Shown: positions 43,456 to 58,400 of the stretch, in pieces
How the letters are laid out: every line of letters starts with the position of its first letter
Numbering within the stretch: the first letter of the stretch is position 1
Source: Pelecanus crispus
Taxonomy: Eukaryota > Chordata > Aves > Pelecaniformes > Pelecanidae
Direction of reading: 5' to 3'
Length of the DNA stretch: 64,000 nt
Assembly (NCBI RefSeq): GCF_030463565.1
Contig: NC_134676.1
Span: forward strand, 4,552,001 to 4,616,000
The notes under the pieces: generated by a model
Seen by the model: only the letters and a program-made list of their open reading frames with translations
Database searches by the model: none
What the model was told of the DNA's origin: nothing
Made by a program: the position numbers and the translations under genes

Positions 43456-46400
43456 GTGAGGAGGGGAGAGAGGCGGCGGCGGGGGAGACGCGGGCCAAGA
43501 TGTCGCCCGGCCGTTCCCGCTGCGGGGGGGGGGGGGCTCCTCGCCCCCCACTTCCCCCGGCCTTTCCTCACGGGGAGCCCCCGCCGCACCCCTCGCGGAG
43601 AGGCGGGGGGAGCCGTCAGCGCCTCTCGCTGAGGCGGCAGCCCGGAACGGCCGGCCGGAAACCACCGGGGCCCCGCGGCCGCCTGCGCCTTCCCCGGGGG
43701 AGGAAGCGGGGCCGGCCCTGAAGCGCGGTCGGGGGGCGGCGGGAGGCGGCCGGCGCTGCCCCAGGACAGCCCTCCCTGTCACGGCCCCGGGAGGGGGGCT
43801 CGGGGCCCGCTTGCCAGCTCCGCCGTCTGCGCTGGGATGTCGGGGGGTGTCGTCGTCGTCGTTGTCCTCACCCACCCCCACCCCCCCCCGGCCCGGCATT
43901 TTAAAAACCGGGCCCCGGCCCGGTGCCGGAGGCTCGCATGGCGCCTGACGGGGCTCCGCGCCCTCGGCAGGGCCCGGCGCCGCGATGCCCTTCCTGCGAG
44001 CTGCAGGCAGAATAATGACTGAATTTTTGAAAATACTAATAATTATTGATTTTTTTTTTTTTTTCTTTTTGGAAAATTCATTAACCGCTTTGTAAGCGGG
44101 AAAACCGCGCCTGCGAAGCGTGAAATCCAGCACTTCTCTTCAGACCTGTTTTATCTTCAATTGAATGCCTTTTATATTGCACTTGCGGACTTTCTGTAAC
44201 AGATTTTTCGGGGGGGGGGGGGGGGCGGGGGGGAGCAGCCTTTCATATTTTAAGGTGTGTACACAAAGAGCTGACTACATTGTTTCTTCCTTACGTTTCT
44301 TGAACGATCTGTGAGTATCTTTGTTCGGAAGGAGAATGTTGTCCTTCTGCAGCATCCACGCCTGCAGAAGTGCCGCCGAGGGAATACTACGTGCACACTG
44401 ACCCCCCCGACATAGGCTTCCCTACAAAAGGAATAAAAGCCACTTAAATAGGAACCACTGAGTTAAGCTTTAGTGTAGAGAAAGGTCTGATGGTTGAGCT
44501 GACTGTAGTGTGACCAACAGGGGGAAATATGCTGCAATCGCCAGAGAATTTCCTACACTAAGGCTTCTTCCAGCACTAACACTACTTGGGTTGAAGTGGC
44601 TGTAGTGTAGCTGAGGAGCTCGGTTATAAAGACCTCATGGAAAGAACTGAGTTTCTTTATTTGAGGACAACAGTGCTCTATCTCCATCTTAGGTTTAAGA
44701 AGGGTTGGCTTATATTTTCCTAAGTTAAATGTTGTGGCTTTTTTTTAACTTGTTTTTGTTGACATGTTTTCTTGTTTAGTGTCCTCACTCATTTTTCAGC
44801 CCTCTTTCCAAGGTCTCTCAAAGGGTGTAGCAACCCAAGTGGCTAAACCCCCAGTGTAAACTTTGTAGCAGAGGTGACTCCTCTTGGTGTAGCTCCTCTT
44901 CTCCAGGCTTGAGCTGGAGCTGTGATCTGCATTTTCCAAAGCGCTATAATCACTTATCTAGATACGCACAAGTATTGATAGACTCTCTCTGGGAATTGGG
45001 TACCTAAATACCTTTGAAATTAAATATGCACCTGAGCTGCTTGCCAAAAGTAACATAGGAAGTATGGAGGGAAAAGGGAACAGGGTTTTAGGCCAGCTTA
45101 CAGGACTGCCCTTTCATCACTCAAAAGAATAGGTGTCAGTAGTTAAAAAAATAATACTACTCTGAAGAAATGTCTTTTGATGTTTCCATTCATCTTATTT
45201 ATACACTGGAGTGCCTGTGAAATGAATCTGTTAGCCTAGAGCTTCTCTAAATGTGCAACATCCCTCTGATAATAATTCATGGCCTATTTGGGGAAAGCTG
45301 TATAGATATTTTTTTGTAAGAGAATATAGTAGACTGCCTCATGTCTTCAAGACCTTTGCTGCCTTTTTTAATTTTTTTAAGGATACATTTGAATGTGTCT
45401 GCTTGAATACCAAGCACTTGGTTTACAGGTTAAAGTTGTTTGGTTTTTTTTCCAGACAACCAATTCTTCCTGCTTTTGGCCAAAGAAGAGAGACATGACA
45501 CCCCCCACCCCCAGTAGGTTTTGTGAATTGATCTTTAGGAATGATCTTAAACTGCTGCTTTATAGATTAATGTGCAGGACATTTTTATGGCAGTATTGTT
45601 TGCTGCTCTCTTGTTGATTGCAATTTCCTGTAGTATGTGATCTCTACCTGCCTTATAGAGGGCCACTAGGGCAATCTGGAGAGTTGAATTTATTTTAGTA
45701 AATCGTTAAGGGCTGTCTAAAGGCAGGAGGTCAGAGTTCTCTCTTAAATCCTGTTTCTGAGGGAAACATGCAGGGGCAGCATTTTTCTCTTCTCGGGGCA
45801 AAGGATCATTTTAATATTTGTTAGTACCATCCCTGCCGTCCTCTGGATCCTCAGAGTAAAATTTCTGGGGAGCTATGACCAAAGGGTTATAGCTGAGAGG
45901 CTGTAGTGAAAGAAGACAAAGAGACTCAAAGGAACCTGCTCTTACACCATGCCTTTTGGAAATCTTCAGTTTTGTTAAAGGGTTCAGAAGTAGCTGTAAC
46001 CACAGTTACTACTTTTCAAGGTATTGGTGAAAATGTCCAGTCTAAGGCTTACCTGTCCAGACCTTCGGATTAACCCTTATTAATTAGTAGCATGTATTGA
46101 ATTCCGTAGGTTACCATTTTCTGGAATATTAGAGAGTTGCTGGGAAGATGTGGTGAGCACAACTGTATCTTTCTTGTATTTTGACATACAATTTCCAGAC
46201 CTGCTGTTCACAGATGCGTTTTTAAACATGGCTCATGCTTTTTATCCATAATCCTCACTCATGAGCAGCCCGATGAATGTCAGAGGGATTACACAGGCAT
46301 AGATGGACACGGAACAGAAGTCAGCAGTCTGGTGTGGAGGCCAGAGATGGCATGTGAACACATTTTTGAACAGAATTGGCCCAGGAGTGGGGAACTACAG

Positions 46401-49400
46401 CTCCTTCTGAGAGCCATCTGTGAGAAAACGATTCCAGCTCCCAACAAATTCTAAACTCACCGGGATTTGGCTTGAAGCTACAGTTTGCATCCCGGCAAAA
46501 TACTGCAGATAGGAGGATCAGTTATATATTATTACTTCGAGAGAGAAAACATCTCTTGGGTCCCCTAAGTTTCCGCTGGCATCCTGACTCTCATTTGGAA
46601 GCAATATAGAGTGCACGCAATCCTCAAAACATTGCAGATCCCTAGTTTAGAAGATAACAGTGTCACTCTTAGTTTGTATTTAATCGGGTTTTGAAGCAAT
46701 GTGTTAGTCTCATCTTTATGAAGAGAAAGGGGGGGGGGGGGAAGCTCTTTATAGTCAAATGAATATGCCTGTGCCAAAACTAATTTGTGTGGCACTAGTG
46801 ATCAGTTTCATGGCCATTGTGGGAAAAAAACCCCTCATTTTAGTGAGAAGAGATAGAAGTGTGCTCATATGTCCTATGTGGAAGGGGAGATTACCCAAAA
46901 TTTACTGGAAAATTAGGGTTTATAAATGCTGAAAGTAAGTCCCACTTCTAATTTTTGCTCGTGTCTGCCCAGTAGTCAAGTGATTCAAATGTGAAGAGCA
47001 ATATGGTTTGGATACTATATTAAAATACAGAAATTGAAGTCTCATTCTTGTATGTATTTGATCTCTTGTTCATACCTTGGTGTGTTTCTGCTCCTCTTGC
47101 TTTATTTTTCCAGTTTGAATGGACAGCGTTTGCCTATTTACCAGGTGAAACAGTGCTTAGTGCTAAACTGTAAGCCACGAAGAAAACACTGAGAGCTATT
47201 TTCATGTGTCCTCTTCAAGCTCATTGCTAAACACTCTGTTGTAGTCTTTTATTTTATCTGTGTTAATAATGTATTGTATATGCCGACCAGTTTGGTGGTT
47301 TGATGTAGTAATCAAATTCTGCGTGTTGATCTGGGGTAAACTTAAAACGATGGACAGAGTAGATATTGAGAAGTTTCTGTTGGTGATGTAGTGATCTCTA
47401 GGTTGCAGTTAACCTTGAGTGTATTAAATAAGATAACCTCTGATAAAATACTGTTAATAACCTATGATAATATACTGTTATTTTGTATCTGTATGTAACT
47501 TCCTTGTTCTTCCTAGATGCATAGTCACTTTTTCAGACCAGTGAGGTTTATTGTGGTACCTTAAAAGTTTGTATCTGGAATAATTAACAGTTAATGACTG
47601 TGCTGAGATATGGTGATGGGGGAGAGGAAGGAGATAATGTAGTTTATGGTACTTAAAAAATTGAGGCTGCAATGAAAGGGGTCAGGCTTTCTTTTGAGTG
47701 TCTTATGTGAAATCAACTGAAGTATTTGATTTAGGATTTTCACTGTTACATTAAGTGCATGCAACTTTGAAGACTAGTGCCTAATTTAGGAGCCAGGCTA
47801 GAGTTAGTCCAAAGAAAAATCCCCATAATACTGAGGACCTGATGGCCACGCTGTTTGCACCAACTGTTGTGTTCTTCAGAGCTGCTCTTACTGTGCTGTA
47901 CTGCTTGTACAGATTTTAACTAGCGACATCTTCATTCTTGCCCAGGACTTGCAGTTTTTTATCTATAGTTACATCAGTTTCCAGAATACATTTATATTTG
48001 TATTTAGGGTCAGCATAGAGGTCTTCAACCATCCCAAGACACGAGTTGCTCTTTCTTACCAGTATTGCACGGTTCTAGCCCGCTGTAAATCAGCATGTAT
48101 GCAAATTTATCGCAAAAGATGGCACAAATGTGCTGGTTTGCTATGAGCGTCCAGAAAAGGGCTTAAAAGTCAGGAGTGAGGATTTGTGGGCTTGGTCCTT
48201 GGTGCGTCCCTTCCCTATATAGCCTTCGGACGCTTCAGAAAATGTCTGGAAGCCAGTGGAGCTGAAGCAGAGCTCTTGGGTGGAGACTGACTGGAACTTT
48301 TGGGTCGACTTGGATGGCTTCTGCAGGTTCAAGCATAGGGTTTGCTACTTGAGCAGTTGCGGTTGCCCTGGAAGCTACAGTTGTTGGTGCTTATTGTAGA
48401 CGTATGTCAAGAATTTAACAGGCGTTCTTGGTTACCTTTCATTTATATAAAAGTACAATGACTGCTAAAATTGCCGATAGCTTTGGCAGGGGGAGTGTGG
48501 AGTATCACGTACCTCTTGTTTGAGAGATATGTTTGATCCCTTACTTTGCTCTGAAACATGCCTGCCCTTAATTTCAGCGGCATGTCAGCATTTCCTGGAC
48601 TCCTTAACATCATCATCCCTGTGAAATGAATGCCATTCCGGATACACCTACGGCTTAATGCTTTAGAACAATATTTCTGCTTATGAATCACGGTTGCTAT
48701 AGTTTAACAATAAGAAACAAAAACCCCTGTGAAACTCCCTATGACCTTCAAGTATGAATTTCAGGGGAAAAAATGCTTCTGGAATACAAAAGTACTTGAA
48801 TTATCCAGTCTGACTTCCTTGAAGTTCTGTCAAACTACTCTTTGTGTTCATGGAGGAACGTTAAAAATAAAATGGCTTTGGTCTTCTGCATTAAAAAAAA
48901 GCTTTTTATTGGGCTGTGCAGCTGTAAAGAACTTCTCTTAAGAGAAAATTGATGGCATTTACATGATACAACTTGAATGTCTAATCTTAATTCAGTGATG
49001 TGAAAAGCATGTTAATAGCTAGGCTGCAGTCTTCTGCAATGTTGCTGGAACCCCAAAAGAAAATAACTTGGTGGGGTTTGTTGGAAGTAGTATCTGTCTT
49101 GCACCATGATTATAAATGCTCCTAAGCGTATGCTATGCTTCCATAAAACCTTGGTGATTATAACGAGTGTCCGCTTTGATACATCTGTAAATGGAGGAAT
49201 AAGCTAAAGCGTGCAGATCAGACTGGCTGCGTTTTCGTGCACGGGGTTGTTGTTGCCTTAAAGGGAATGTAGAATCAGCTTTAGGGGGAAAATGTTGCAA
49301 AAGCCATTGTTTAATTACTTCCAGTAAAACTCACTTTTGCAAGACTTCTTTCAAAAGCATATGTAAGATTTTTGCGTTGATGGACAAAACTGTATTTTTT

Positions 49401-52400
49401 TTTATACTCCCAAGCATTTTTAATGGAGGCGTCAATTTAAAATCTTGCTGACTATAGTATTGAAGCCAGCCTGCGTCTTCTAATAAAATGAAATCCATCT
49501 TGAAACAAAGTGCTAGTTTGTGGAATTTCCGCATAAAATGCTAGCTGTTTCAAGGCGTGATTGACTGCACATTTCACCTTGATTAACTTGCAGGAATGCA
49601 CAGAAGGCAGCAGGCAGGGTAATAGGCAGTATTTTGCAATACATGCTGTTTCCTTAATCTCAGTGTAAAGGATTATTTTATTCATTTGCATTCTGATTAT
49701 GGAATCCAGAATCACGCTTACTGCCTGCATCTGAAATAAAGGAGCTGATGTTGCTATCAAGCTTATGCAACTCTCTACGGAAGCACGCAACATGGAGTTC
49801 TCAGTAAATTCTTGAATGCTGGTATGATCTTTTAACACAATTTCTCTTTTATGTGGTATGACTATAAAGCTGTTATAGTACTTCAAGCTATTTTTTATGA
49901 ATGCTGAAACACTTTATTTTCTTCGCCCTGTTTGACTGTGAGACTAAGGCAAAGTGGCAGGGGAATGCCAGGTGGAAACTAACTTTCTCCAGCAGCTTGC
50001 AAACTGGATGGAGTTCTGTCTCCATCTCCTCTTTTCTTGTGTCGTTTTGCTGTTGAGAGAAGTTGCTAGGATAAAATGAAGGTGACATCTGCTGCTGGCC
50101 TCTTCTTCAGAAGCTAGGGTGAACCGCTCAACACCTCATGTGACACTGCTTTCATGGGCAGTTGCGTCCGTGGTACATTTATAGATGGGGGTGTTGGGGG
50201 AATACCGGTTTGAAGGCTGCTGGGTTAGCTCCCTGATAGCTACTTGATACAAGCATCGCCGTACCCAAACTGGCTGTCTGGAAAAGTTGAAATTCAGTAG
50301 CTGCAATAGGATAACCTCATCCCCTCAATAATGAGGAAAGGGTGTGCCTGATGAGAGTATGACCATAGTATTTTAGATGGTTGTTTTGATATGCACAAAT
50401 AATGTGGCCCTTGAAAAGGCAGGTCCTGGCTGCTTGCTCCTGCTGCCTTGTAATGGCCCAAGTTCAGTTTTCATTGGCTTAATTACCTGCTCTGTCTTAC
50501 TGTAAAAGCAATTTTCTCAACATTAAGGAGAGAATAGGGAACAAGCACCTAGGGCCACAGGGGGAGTTCAGAGTTTTTTTTGGTGGCTGACTGCATGGTT
50601 GTAGCATAGTTGTGTTAAAACCTCAGCTGAGATCAGATCTGTGTTGGAATACGTGGGTGTAAACTCTGTATAGTAAGGATTAGGGAAGGTAAACACAAAA
50701 CATTGCATTTTGAGTTGAATCCCTTCTGAAATCAATGCCCAAAGCTTCAGATATTGTATATTGGACTACTATTTAGGAGTCAACAATGCACTTTTGAACT
50801 GTTTTAAAAATCTCTTTTATAATTCCACATGTCTACTACTTCATATCTTCTGTTAGGGCCTTCATCTGCCGGTCCTCAAGTCTGGAGTTGGTGTGGTACA
50901 GCAGTACAGATTAAAGTCAGATGTTCTTTCATCTTTAAAACTTAACCTCCTTGTTACAGTGGGGGAGTCCTACAGAAATAGGAAGAAAATTGCTTAGAAG
51001 AATTCTGGACAATTCTATGCCTCTCTGAAAAGAGAGCTTGCTCACAAAAATGTGAGATGATGCACCTATGCCAAGTTGCTAGTTTGTAGTAATGGGGAGA
51101 AAAGATTGCTTCCTCTTGCACAGTGGGCTTTTTTTATTTCTTGGGGTTTTTTAAAAATGAGGATCTTCCTGTTCATGAAGTTCATAGTTCAGTCCTCAAA
51201 GTCTTCCACAACTAACTCTGATAACCAAATAATAGTAGTATTTCCTTTGAAGAGATCTTTGTGTCCCACAGTACCAGAGTGTGATACAAAAAAGACAGTA
51301 AGTTTTCTGTTCTGGAAGAATCAATTATGTTGGTTAAACAGTTTGTTAGTACAATACAATGTAGCTTTTTAAAAAGCATCCACCTTGCTATGCCATCCTT
51401 GCAAGAGTGAAACCCGATGTGCCTGTCCCTGTTCATGCATGCGTTTAACATGCTGCCCAAAATAAAGGATGTTTCAGAATAAGCTGTGCAGAATTTAAAC
51501 AGCTGCTTATTTTATTTCTTAAAATGTGTTGGAAGACAGCTGATAGTACTGATTAATCTGATTTTTTTTTGTTTGTTTCATGAAGCGAGACAGATACTTT
51601 GTGTTAGAGCTTATGCTTCTGCCTCTGAATTTAATATAGCGCTGCATGGGATGCATTAAGATTTTGTTATTGTTGTTGCTATTGTTTGAGTGTGGAAACA
51701 GAAATCTTTGAAATCAGTAACACAACCACACTCAACCTTAATCCTGGACACTTTGTTTCTTCGCTTTAAACTAACTCTACTCTTGTGTCAGGTAAGGGTA
51801 TGGGTAGTCTTTAAGATGACAAGTGTGAAACTAGATCGATGGAAGTTCAGGTGCTTTGCCATGCTCCCTAAAGAGGCCTAAATAGGGTACTGTTGGATCA
51901 CCTGTGCTTATCTCTCTTTTCTTTCTAGAATATGGTATCAAGTTTTCGTGTTTCTGAACTACAAGTGCTGTTGGGGTTTGCTGGGCGTAATAAAAGCGGA
52001 CGGAAACATGACCTCCTGATGAGGGCACTGCACTTACTGAAGAGCGGCTGCAGCCCAGCAGTTCAGATAAAAATTCGAGAACTCTATAGGCGTCGGTACC
52101 CAAGGACAATTGAAGGGCTTTCGGACTTATCGGCTATAAAACCCCCAGTTTTCAATTTGGACAGTAGTTCCTCTCCTGTTGAGCCTGACCTGGCCGTTGC
52201 TGGCATTCACCCACTCCCTTCTACTTCGGTCACGCCTCAGTCTCCTTCCTCGCCTGTCAGTTCTGTGCTCCTCCAAGACACTAAGCCCCACTTTGAGATG
52301 CAGCAGCCATCCCCTCCGATTCCACCCGTTCATCCCGACGTTCAGCTGAAAAGCCTACCTTTTTACGATGTGCTTGATGTGCTCATAAAACCTACAAGTC

Positions 52401-55400
52401 TAGGTAAGTGTTTAATAGCTCTGCAGGTTGCTTAGGTCATGAAATAGGTGTTGCTTATGACAGTGCTAAGTCCAGACTTAAATGGCTTTCTGCAGCTGGG
52501 GAAAAGTGGAAACTCTCCTTCCCTTCTCATTTCTACCCGTTGCCCTCTCCGCCACTTGTCCCTAAAAGCGCCAAGCCACACTTTGGAAAATAGTGTTCTC
52601 TTCTGTAAATATTATACGATTAAAGATCTTTGTCTTTGGAACATTAAATAATAGAGTAGAACAGTTCAGTTGGGAGGCATCTACAATGATCACCTAACTG
52701 CCTGACCACTTCGGGGCTGGCCAGAAGTTGAAGAGTAATAGTTACAGGCGTTGTCCAAATGCCTCTTAAACACTGGCAGGCTTGGGGCGTCGACCACCTC
52801 TCTAGGAAGCCTGTTCTGGTGTTTGACCACCCCCTTGGTAAAGAAATGTTTCCTAATATCTAGTCTGAACCTCCGCTTTTGGCTGAAAGATTTAGACCTG
52901 AAGTCTGTGCCTGGTACAAATGAGGAACGCATCTGTCGGGGCCAAGAGGAAAATAATTTTGGGGTCAGAAATAATAAGTTGCAACAACATAAGGAGAACA
53001 GGTTTACTGGTTTGTTAGCTTGCGTTTATCTCACTGCAACAATTCTGCAGGTTGCATCTGGCACTGAAATAGATACTTTGTGCAACAAACGTGCAGTGTG
53101 GTACTCAGTTTAGTGACGATTTTCTCGGCCTGCTCGTTGTTGCCATACTCTACTTTAAAATGTAGAGTGGGCCTTTGTCTTCCAAATAACCTGAAATCTC
53201 AGTTTAGCTTCCTCAAACGCCTTGCTCTTAAACGTATTTATTTGGAAATATGTTGTTTTCTGTCTTGAAAGTCAACCTGTCATGCCTTACGTGGTAGAAA
53301 ATGTTCCCTAACAATTTAATAATATTGTTTAGAAACACTTCAGCGTTTTGCAAGCTGTTTGCATCCTCCTCAACACATCAGTTTCTTAACTGATAACAGA
53401 GCCTTTTAGGCTGTGACTTGTACCTCAGTGAGGCATATACAGATGATTGGTCATCCTCCAGTACCTAAAGCAGCAAGCGTTACTAACAAGCATTGTTTAC
53501 AAAGCCTGTTGTCACTCCTGTGTGTGTGTCGTGACACCCCGTTAGAGAAGAGTTTGATATCAAACCCGTGTGTTGGTACAATAGAGCTGTTCAACACCAC
53601 AGCAGCTATGGCTCACGCTGCCCTTCCCTTTACAGAGATATCTTAGTGCCACGATGTCCTGGCTAACTCCTGCTTATGTTCGCTGTGCGCAGTAGCTGAG
53701 TATCTTAACTAGCTTCCCGAATTATTCTGTTTCGTGGGACAACTGTTGACTCATAGTTAGCCAGATTGGTTGCCAGCCACGTAGTCACTCTGTCCCCTAT
53801 AATGCAGCGTGTGCTCTGCATTATATTTCTGCTGTGCAGTTACCATTTGTTTTCTGGTCAATGATAGCTGGAGGTGGCAGGGATATGCTAGAAATTTCCC
53901 TTACAGCTGTTTTTCTCAACTTTGGAAATGATCCTCCTTTCCTGAAAGGAGAATGCTTCCTTAGGGGAGTCATTATAGTTAAAGCTGCATGTAAATTCCT
54001 CTTTCCTTTGAAGACTGTAGGCTGTTTGTTGCACATTGCCCAGTTTTCATAGGAGTGAGGGTTATCTAGTCCTGTAACGTTTGGGTTCTCTTAGGACGTG
54101 GGTGAAGGGGACAAGATCAGTTTAACTGAGTACTTGCTTGCCTTCAAACTCTTTCCAGAGCACAGTACCTGAAGGTGGCAGCAGCCAGAGCTACAACACA
54201 GATCTGTGTGAGGAGGGGTGGGGAAATGAGATGTGAGGAATGGCCCGATGTGCAAATAATGGGTCCGTCTGATGTTAGAAGGATATGAACATTGGCTGAA
54301 GATCACTCTAACGTGGACTCATGAGCAAATTTGGAAATGAGGCTTTATTTAATATTTTTAGATTGATATGGATAGCTTATAATCCCAGTTAGTAGACTCG
54401 GGTGATTGGGATATGGAATGAACAAGTCTGTGTTTGAGAACTAAGGATGTGGAAACCAAATAGGTCAGAGAGCTAGGAGTATAGTCCGCTTCGCTGCAAC
54501 TCTTTAAAAGGGATGAGCGTAGGTATTCTTTTGCACTAATACGAGAACACAAAAGCAGGTGTAGGTGTGGGGTTTGGTTTTAACCCACATGCAATTCGGT
54601 AACAAAATACTTCCATGATCTTTTTTACGCATGCTCAAGTATTATTTTAAAATATAAAAAGGTGTCTATGGTGTGTATGTGCACAACGTAGCTGGTTTGA
54701 GTTGTTTGAGGAACTTGGTGTGTGTGTTTGCTCCACCTGGGTTCTATTTCATGTTTGTGTCTTTTTTTGTGTGTGTTTTCTGGGCATAGAGATCATCTAC
54801 TCGAATGTCACAGTGCACAAGACAGTCTAGCTCTTCCAAATTTGCCTGGTTTAGTTGTGCTATTTTTGCATTTGTCCTCCTTGCTGGTTACTTTAAACTG
54901 TTAGACAAGTCCAATCTACCTTTATTTCAGACCAAGATTTCTAACTTCTCAAGTCAAAAGTAGAAAAGTAATGTCCACATACTATGAACCCTTAATACTA
55001 AAATATTACTGCTTCCTAGCACTGACACAAGTAGGATTTTGATATGAAAGTTGTATTTATTTATCTTTTTGCCAGATGCTACTGAGGGGTAATTCCCAGA
55101 TGTGAAGTCTAGCTGGCTTCTTTGGCATTAGGGGTTGTGCTCCCTCCCTTCCTCCCCAAAGGCTTAGTTACCTTTAGCTGTTTCTGAATTGAGTAACTTT
55201 CCAGCTGTCCATTAATAACTTCTGGTGCACATTCTCTTCTTGTAGTATATTAAAATAGTTGTAAACAACATCTCTGTGGTACTCTTTTCGTCATGTATGC
55301 AGTGTTATATTTTGTTCTGTGTTTGTCTGAACCTTTCTCCCTTGGGAGAAAGGATTATAACGCGGCTTGCCAAGCTTCCTTAGCACTGAAGCGTAATGTG

Positions 55401-58400
55401 ATATTAAGCCCTCTGAATATAGTTGAATGAATTATTTGTTCCATTGCTTTCCTGTTGACAGTTACATGCAGTTCAACCACAGTTTGATTATACTAAGTGA
55501 CTTATACCTTGTTCCAGGAAAAACTCAATTGCAGATCCTGTTTTAATCAATGACTTTAATCATCATGGTTAAATCTGTTTTGTGTCTCTCTTTTTTCTAG
55601 TACAGAGCAGTATTCAGAGGTTCCAAGAGAAGTTTTTTATCTTTGCTTTAACACCTCAGCAGGTCAGAGAAATCTGTATTTCCAGGTAAGAAGTAAGAGT
55701 GTGGCATAGTGTAGGTAAACTTTTGCAAAATTTCAGGAGAAAGTGTGGGGGTTTGGGTTCATTTTATGCATCGTATAAGCTTGCAGATGCAGAATGATAA
55801 ACTCGGCATAGCTTCAGTGAGGATTATCTGTTCTGTTTTCTTCAGGAGCTACTGTGTGCAGAATTTATGTGCAGTTGGGGTAAATCCTACATCACTAAAG
55901 AGTTAACAATTACTCGGTTCCAAATAATTGTGACTATTTAGAGAGGTGGTAAGCTTTTCTTCCCTGCATGTTTCCTGGCTGCAGGAATGGAAGGCTGCTT
56001 TTATCTTTTGTCCCGGGGTTCATGTTGTTGCAAGACCTATGGTGTAAGCCAAGAGAATTCATAGGGTTTTTTCCTCTCTGGCAACATCATACTTTATTGG
56101 TACTATAAACTCTTGACAGAGGATGCTGCTGTTAAAGTCCTGCTTAACTTGCAGGAGCTAAACAGAAGCGTCGCTCGTAAGACTTGTTCATAGCTCAATA
56201 AAAGAAAAATAAGAGCAAAGTTTAGTGATGTTGGGGCAGGCGTGCCAGTTCTTTCTGCATATGACTGGAATATGAGATCTGCTGACTAAATGGGTACTTC
56301 TCTTTTTCTTTCTTTCTGTCACAGGGACTTCTTGCCAGGGGGCAGGAGAGATTACACAGTCCAAGTGCAGCTAAGGTATCTTTTTCATAGTGTTCTCTTA
56401 TCACTTCTTAATTGGCTAATGTGACGTGTCTAGATGTTTGTGGGGACACAGGAATGTGGTGACACTTGAAAATGACGCTTTCTCTTTTTGGGGATATAGG
56501 TTATGCCTAGCAGAGACAAGCTGCCCTCAAGAAGATAATTACCCTAATAGTTTGTGTATTAAAGTAAATGGGAAGCTGTTTCCGTTGCCGGTAAGCTTGT
56601 TTGTATGTATTTGTGGCTTCTTTGTGAATTGTGTGTGTGTTGGGTTTTTTTTTTTTTTCTGTAATGTTAGCTTTCTAAAACAATCAAGCTGTTTATTGTT
56701 ATCACTGAAATTTCTCTGGTTACTAATGTTAGGCATATGGCTTGTACACTTCCTGTGTGAGATAGCCATGGCTACTATTAATCATGATACAGCCACTGCA
56801 TGGATTAATTGTGTTTTAGCCACCTATAGCAAACCTCATCTGTTGCAGTTAACAAAATATGTCAAAACCAAACCTGTGTCTGCATGGGGAATCCTCCTCA
56901 CATAGGTCTTTGAACTGAGTTTATTTGACTTGGTTGGTAGTAGCCCTCATTCTTTGCGCCATCTATATTTGTGGGTGGCTTGAGTTCCTTCTTGTTACAA
57001 GGGAATGGTATCACCTTGTGTACCAGTCTGTACGCTGCTCTGCATCTGTCTGGTTAGAGCAGAATTTGTTGCGGGGATGAAGAACAGACACATTTCGGGG
57101 TTCTTAGCATTTGCTGATACTGGAACAGAACAGCGTTGGCAGTCATACGCTTTACCGGTGTCTGATGTAGCAAAAGTTAGTATGTAGGCAGGGTCACCTC
57201 AAGGCTTGAATATACACAGAAAGGGAAAAGCACTCTTGTTATTCTTGAAGAATTTCTGGAATGGGTATCTCTGTACAATAGAACAGCGATAAACTCTTTG
57301 CAACCTATTCTGAAATAGTTCTGGCAGCTATAGAAGATGGAAAAAGTAGTAGTGCAGAGGGCTTTTCTTTTTTTCAGCAGTGGGTTTGGAAAAATGCTGT
57401 GTGGAGCGAGGAGGTGTGAAACCTCTTCTTCAGAACGTTTGTCACCTTCCTGGTGTGTCAGAAGTGTCATCCAGTACCCTCCCTCCTGCCATATGCAACC
57501 AAGGCTGCTTTTTTTTGCCTCTATTTTGCTGAAGTGAGACTCTCCAGCCTCTCTTCTCCCTACTTCTTTAACCATTGCATCACTGTTCTTCTATCTGTCT
57601 TTAGTGTGTAAGAGGATTTCTTTCATATCTTTTCTGGTCAGTATTTTCTGCAAATGCCTGTTATGTTCTCTGTGATAAACTTGAGGATTTTCTCCTTTCT
57701 TCTGTGAATTGTCTTCCTTTCTTTAAGCAATCCACCAAAAAGAATTGGGTCTGATGTTATCCTGTGGGCATCAATGTCTGCTGGCTCTCAGTCTTGCTAA
57801 TATAGTTTATGCCCTGCTATGCTGTGTCATGCTATGCATTTTGTGCGTAACATGTCACAGTCATAGCAAAAATTGTTTGTGATCTCGGATTATTGTTTTT
57901 GCTTTAGATCTAAATCCTGTAGGTTCTTTCTGCACCCCACAAGATGATTCTTTAATCTGTTCAGCAGAAACTTTAGGTGAGAGGGTGAATAAATGACTAT
58001 TGTCTTGGCAACTGCCTTTGCTCTCCTTCTTCAGTATGAGCTGAACGGCAAATACAGTCTCAGCCTGAGTGCTCCTGCAAACATCTTTTTGTTGATTTGG
58101 TCACTGGCTGCATCCCTCTGGTGGTTCCTTTCTGTTGCAGGAAATGTAAGATAACTTCTTTGCCTTGAAGACCACTATTGTTCGACTCGGTAGTGTTGGT
58201 GTTGGGTAATTAATCAGTGATGCCAGCCTCTATTGCCAGCTCGTACAATTCTTAAGTGAGTACTGTTCTGTCTTTCCCCAGTGTAACAGTTCATGCCTCT
58301 GCAGAGGTCTGTAAATTATTCTTGGTCATCTCCTTGGCTGCAATCCTTATGAGAAACTTCAGAGTAATGTTGCAGGTGTGCCAGTACTGCTGCAGGTTGT

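Larger units (their letters stand above)
42950..44020 (+). promoter_or_regulatory. PIAS2: CpG island and promoter of PIAS2
   Basis: A very G+C- and CpG-rich kilobase centred on the PIAS2 first coding exon. It includes a CACGTG E-box at 43339-43344 (about 90 bp upstream of the ATG), GGC/GCC trinucleotide runs that give long spurious ORFs on both strands, and a perfect 12 bp tandem repeat at 43179-43250. No TATA box is seen in the expected place. It is head-to-head with the KATNAL2 promoter but 6 kb away, so this is not a single bidirectional promoter. Confidence 0.8.

Noticed and set aside
43237-44133. 298-codon open frame (-) and other long frames through the PIAS2 CpG island
   Set aside because: They are Pro/Ala/Gly/Arg-rich products of GC-rich, stop-poor sequence antisense or out of frame to PIAS2 exon 1, with no domain; they are compositional artefacts.
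52404-52435. Exon 2 of PIAS2 extended to the stop at 52433-52435
   Set aside because: This reads through a strong donor (CTAG|gtaagt at 52403/52404); joining to the exon at 55601 restores the known PIAS2 sequence [13 protein letters not shown].
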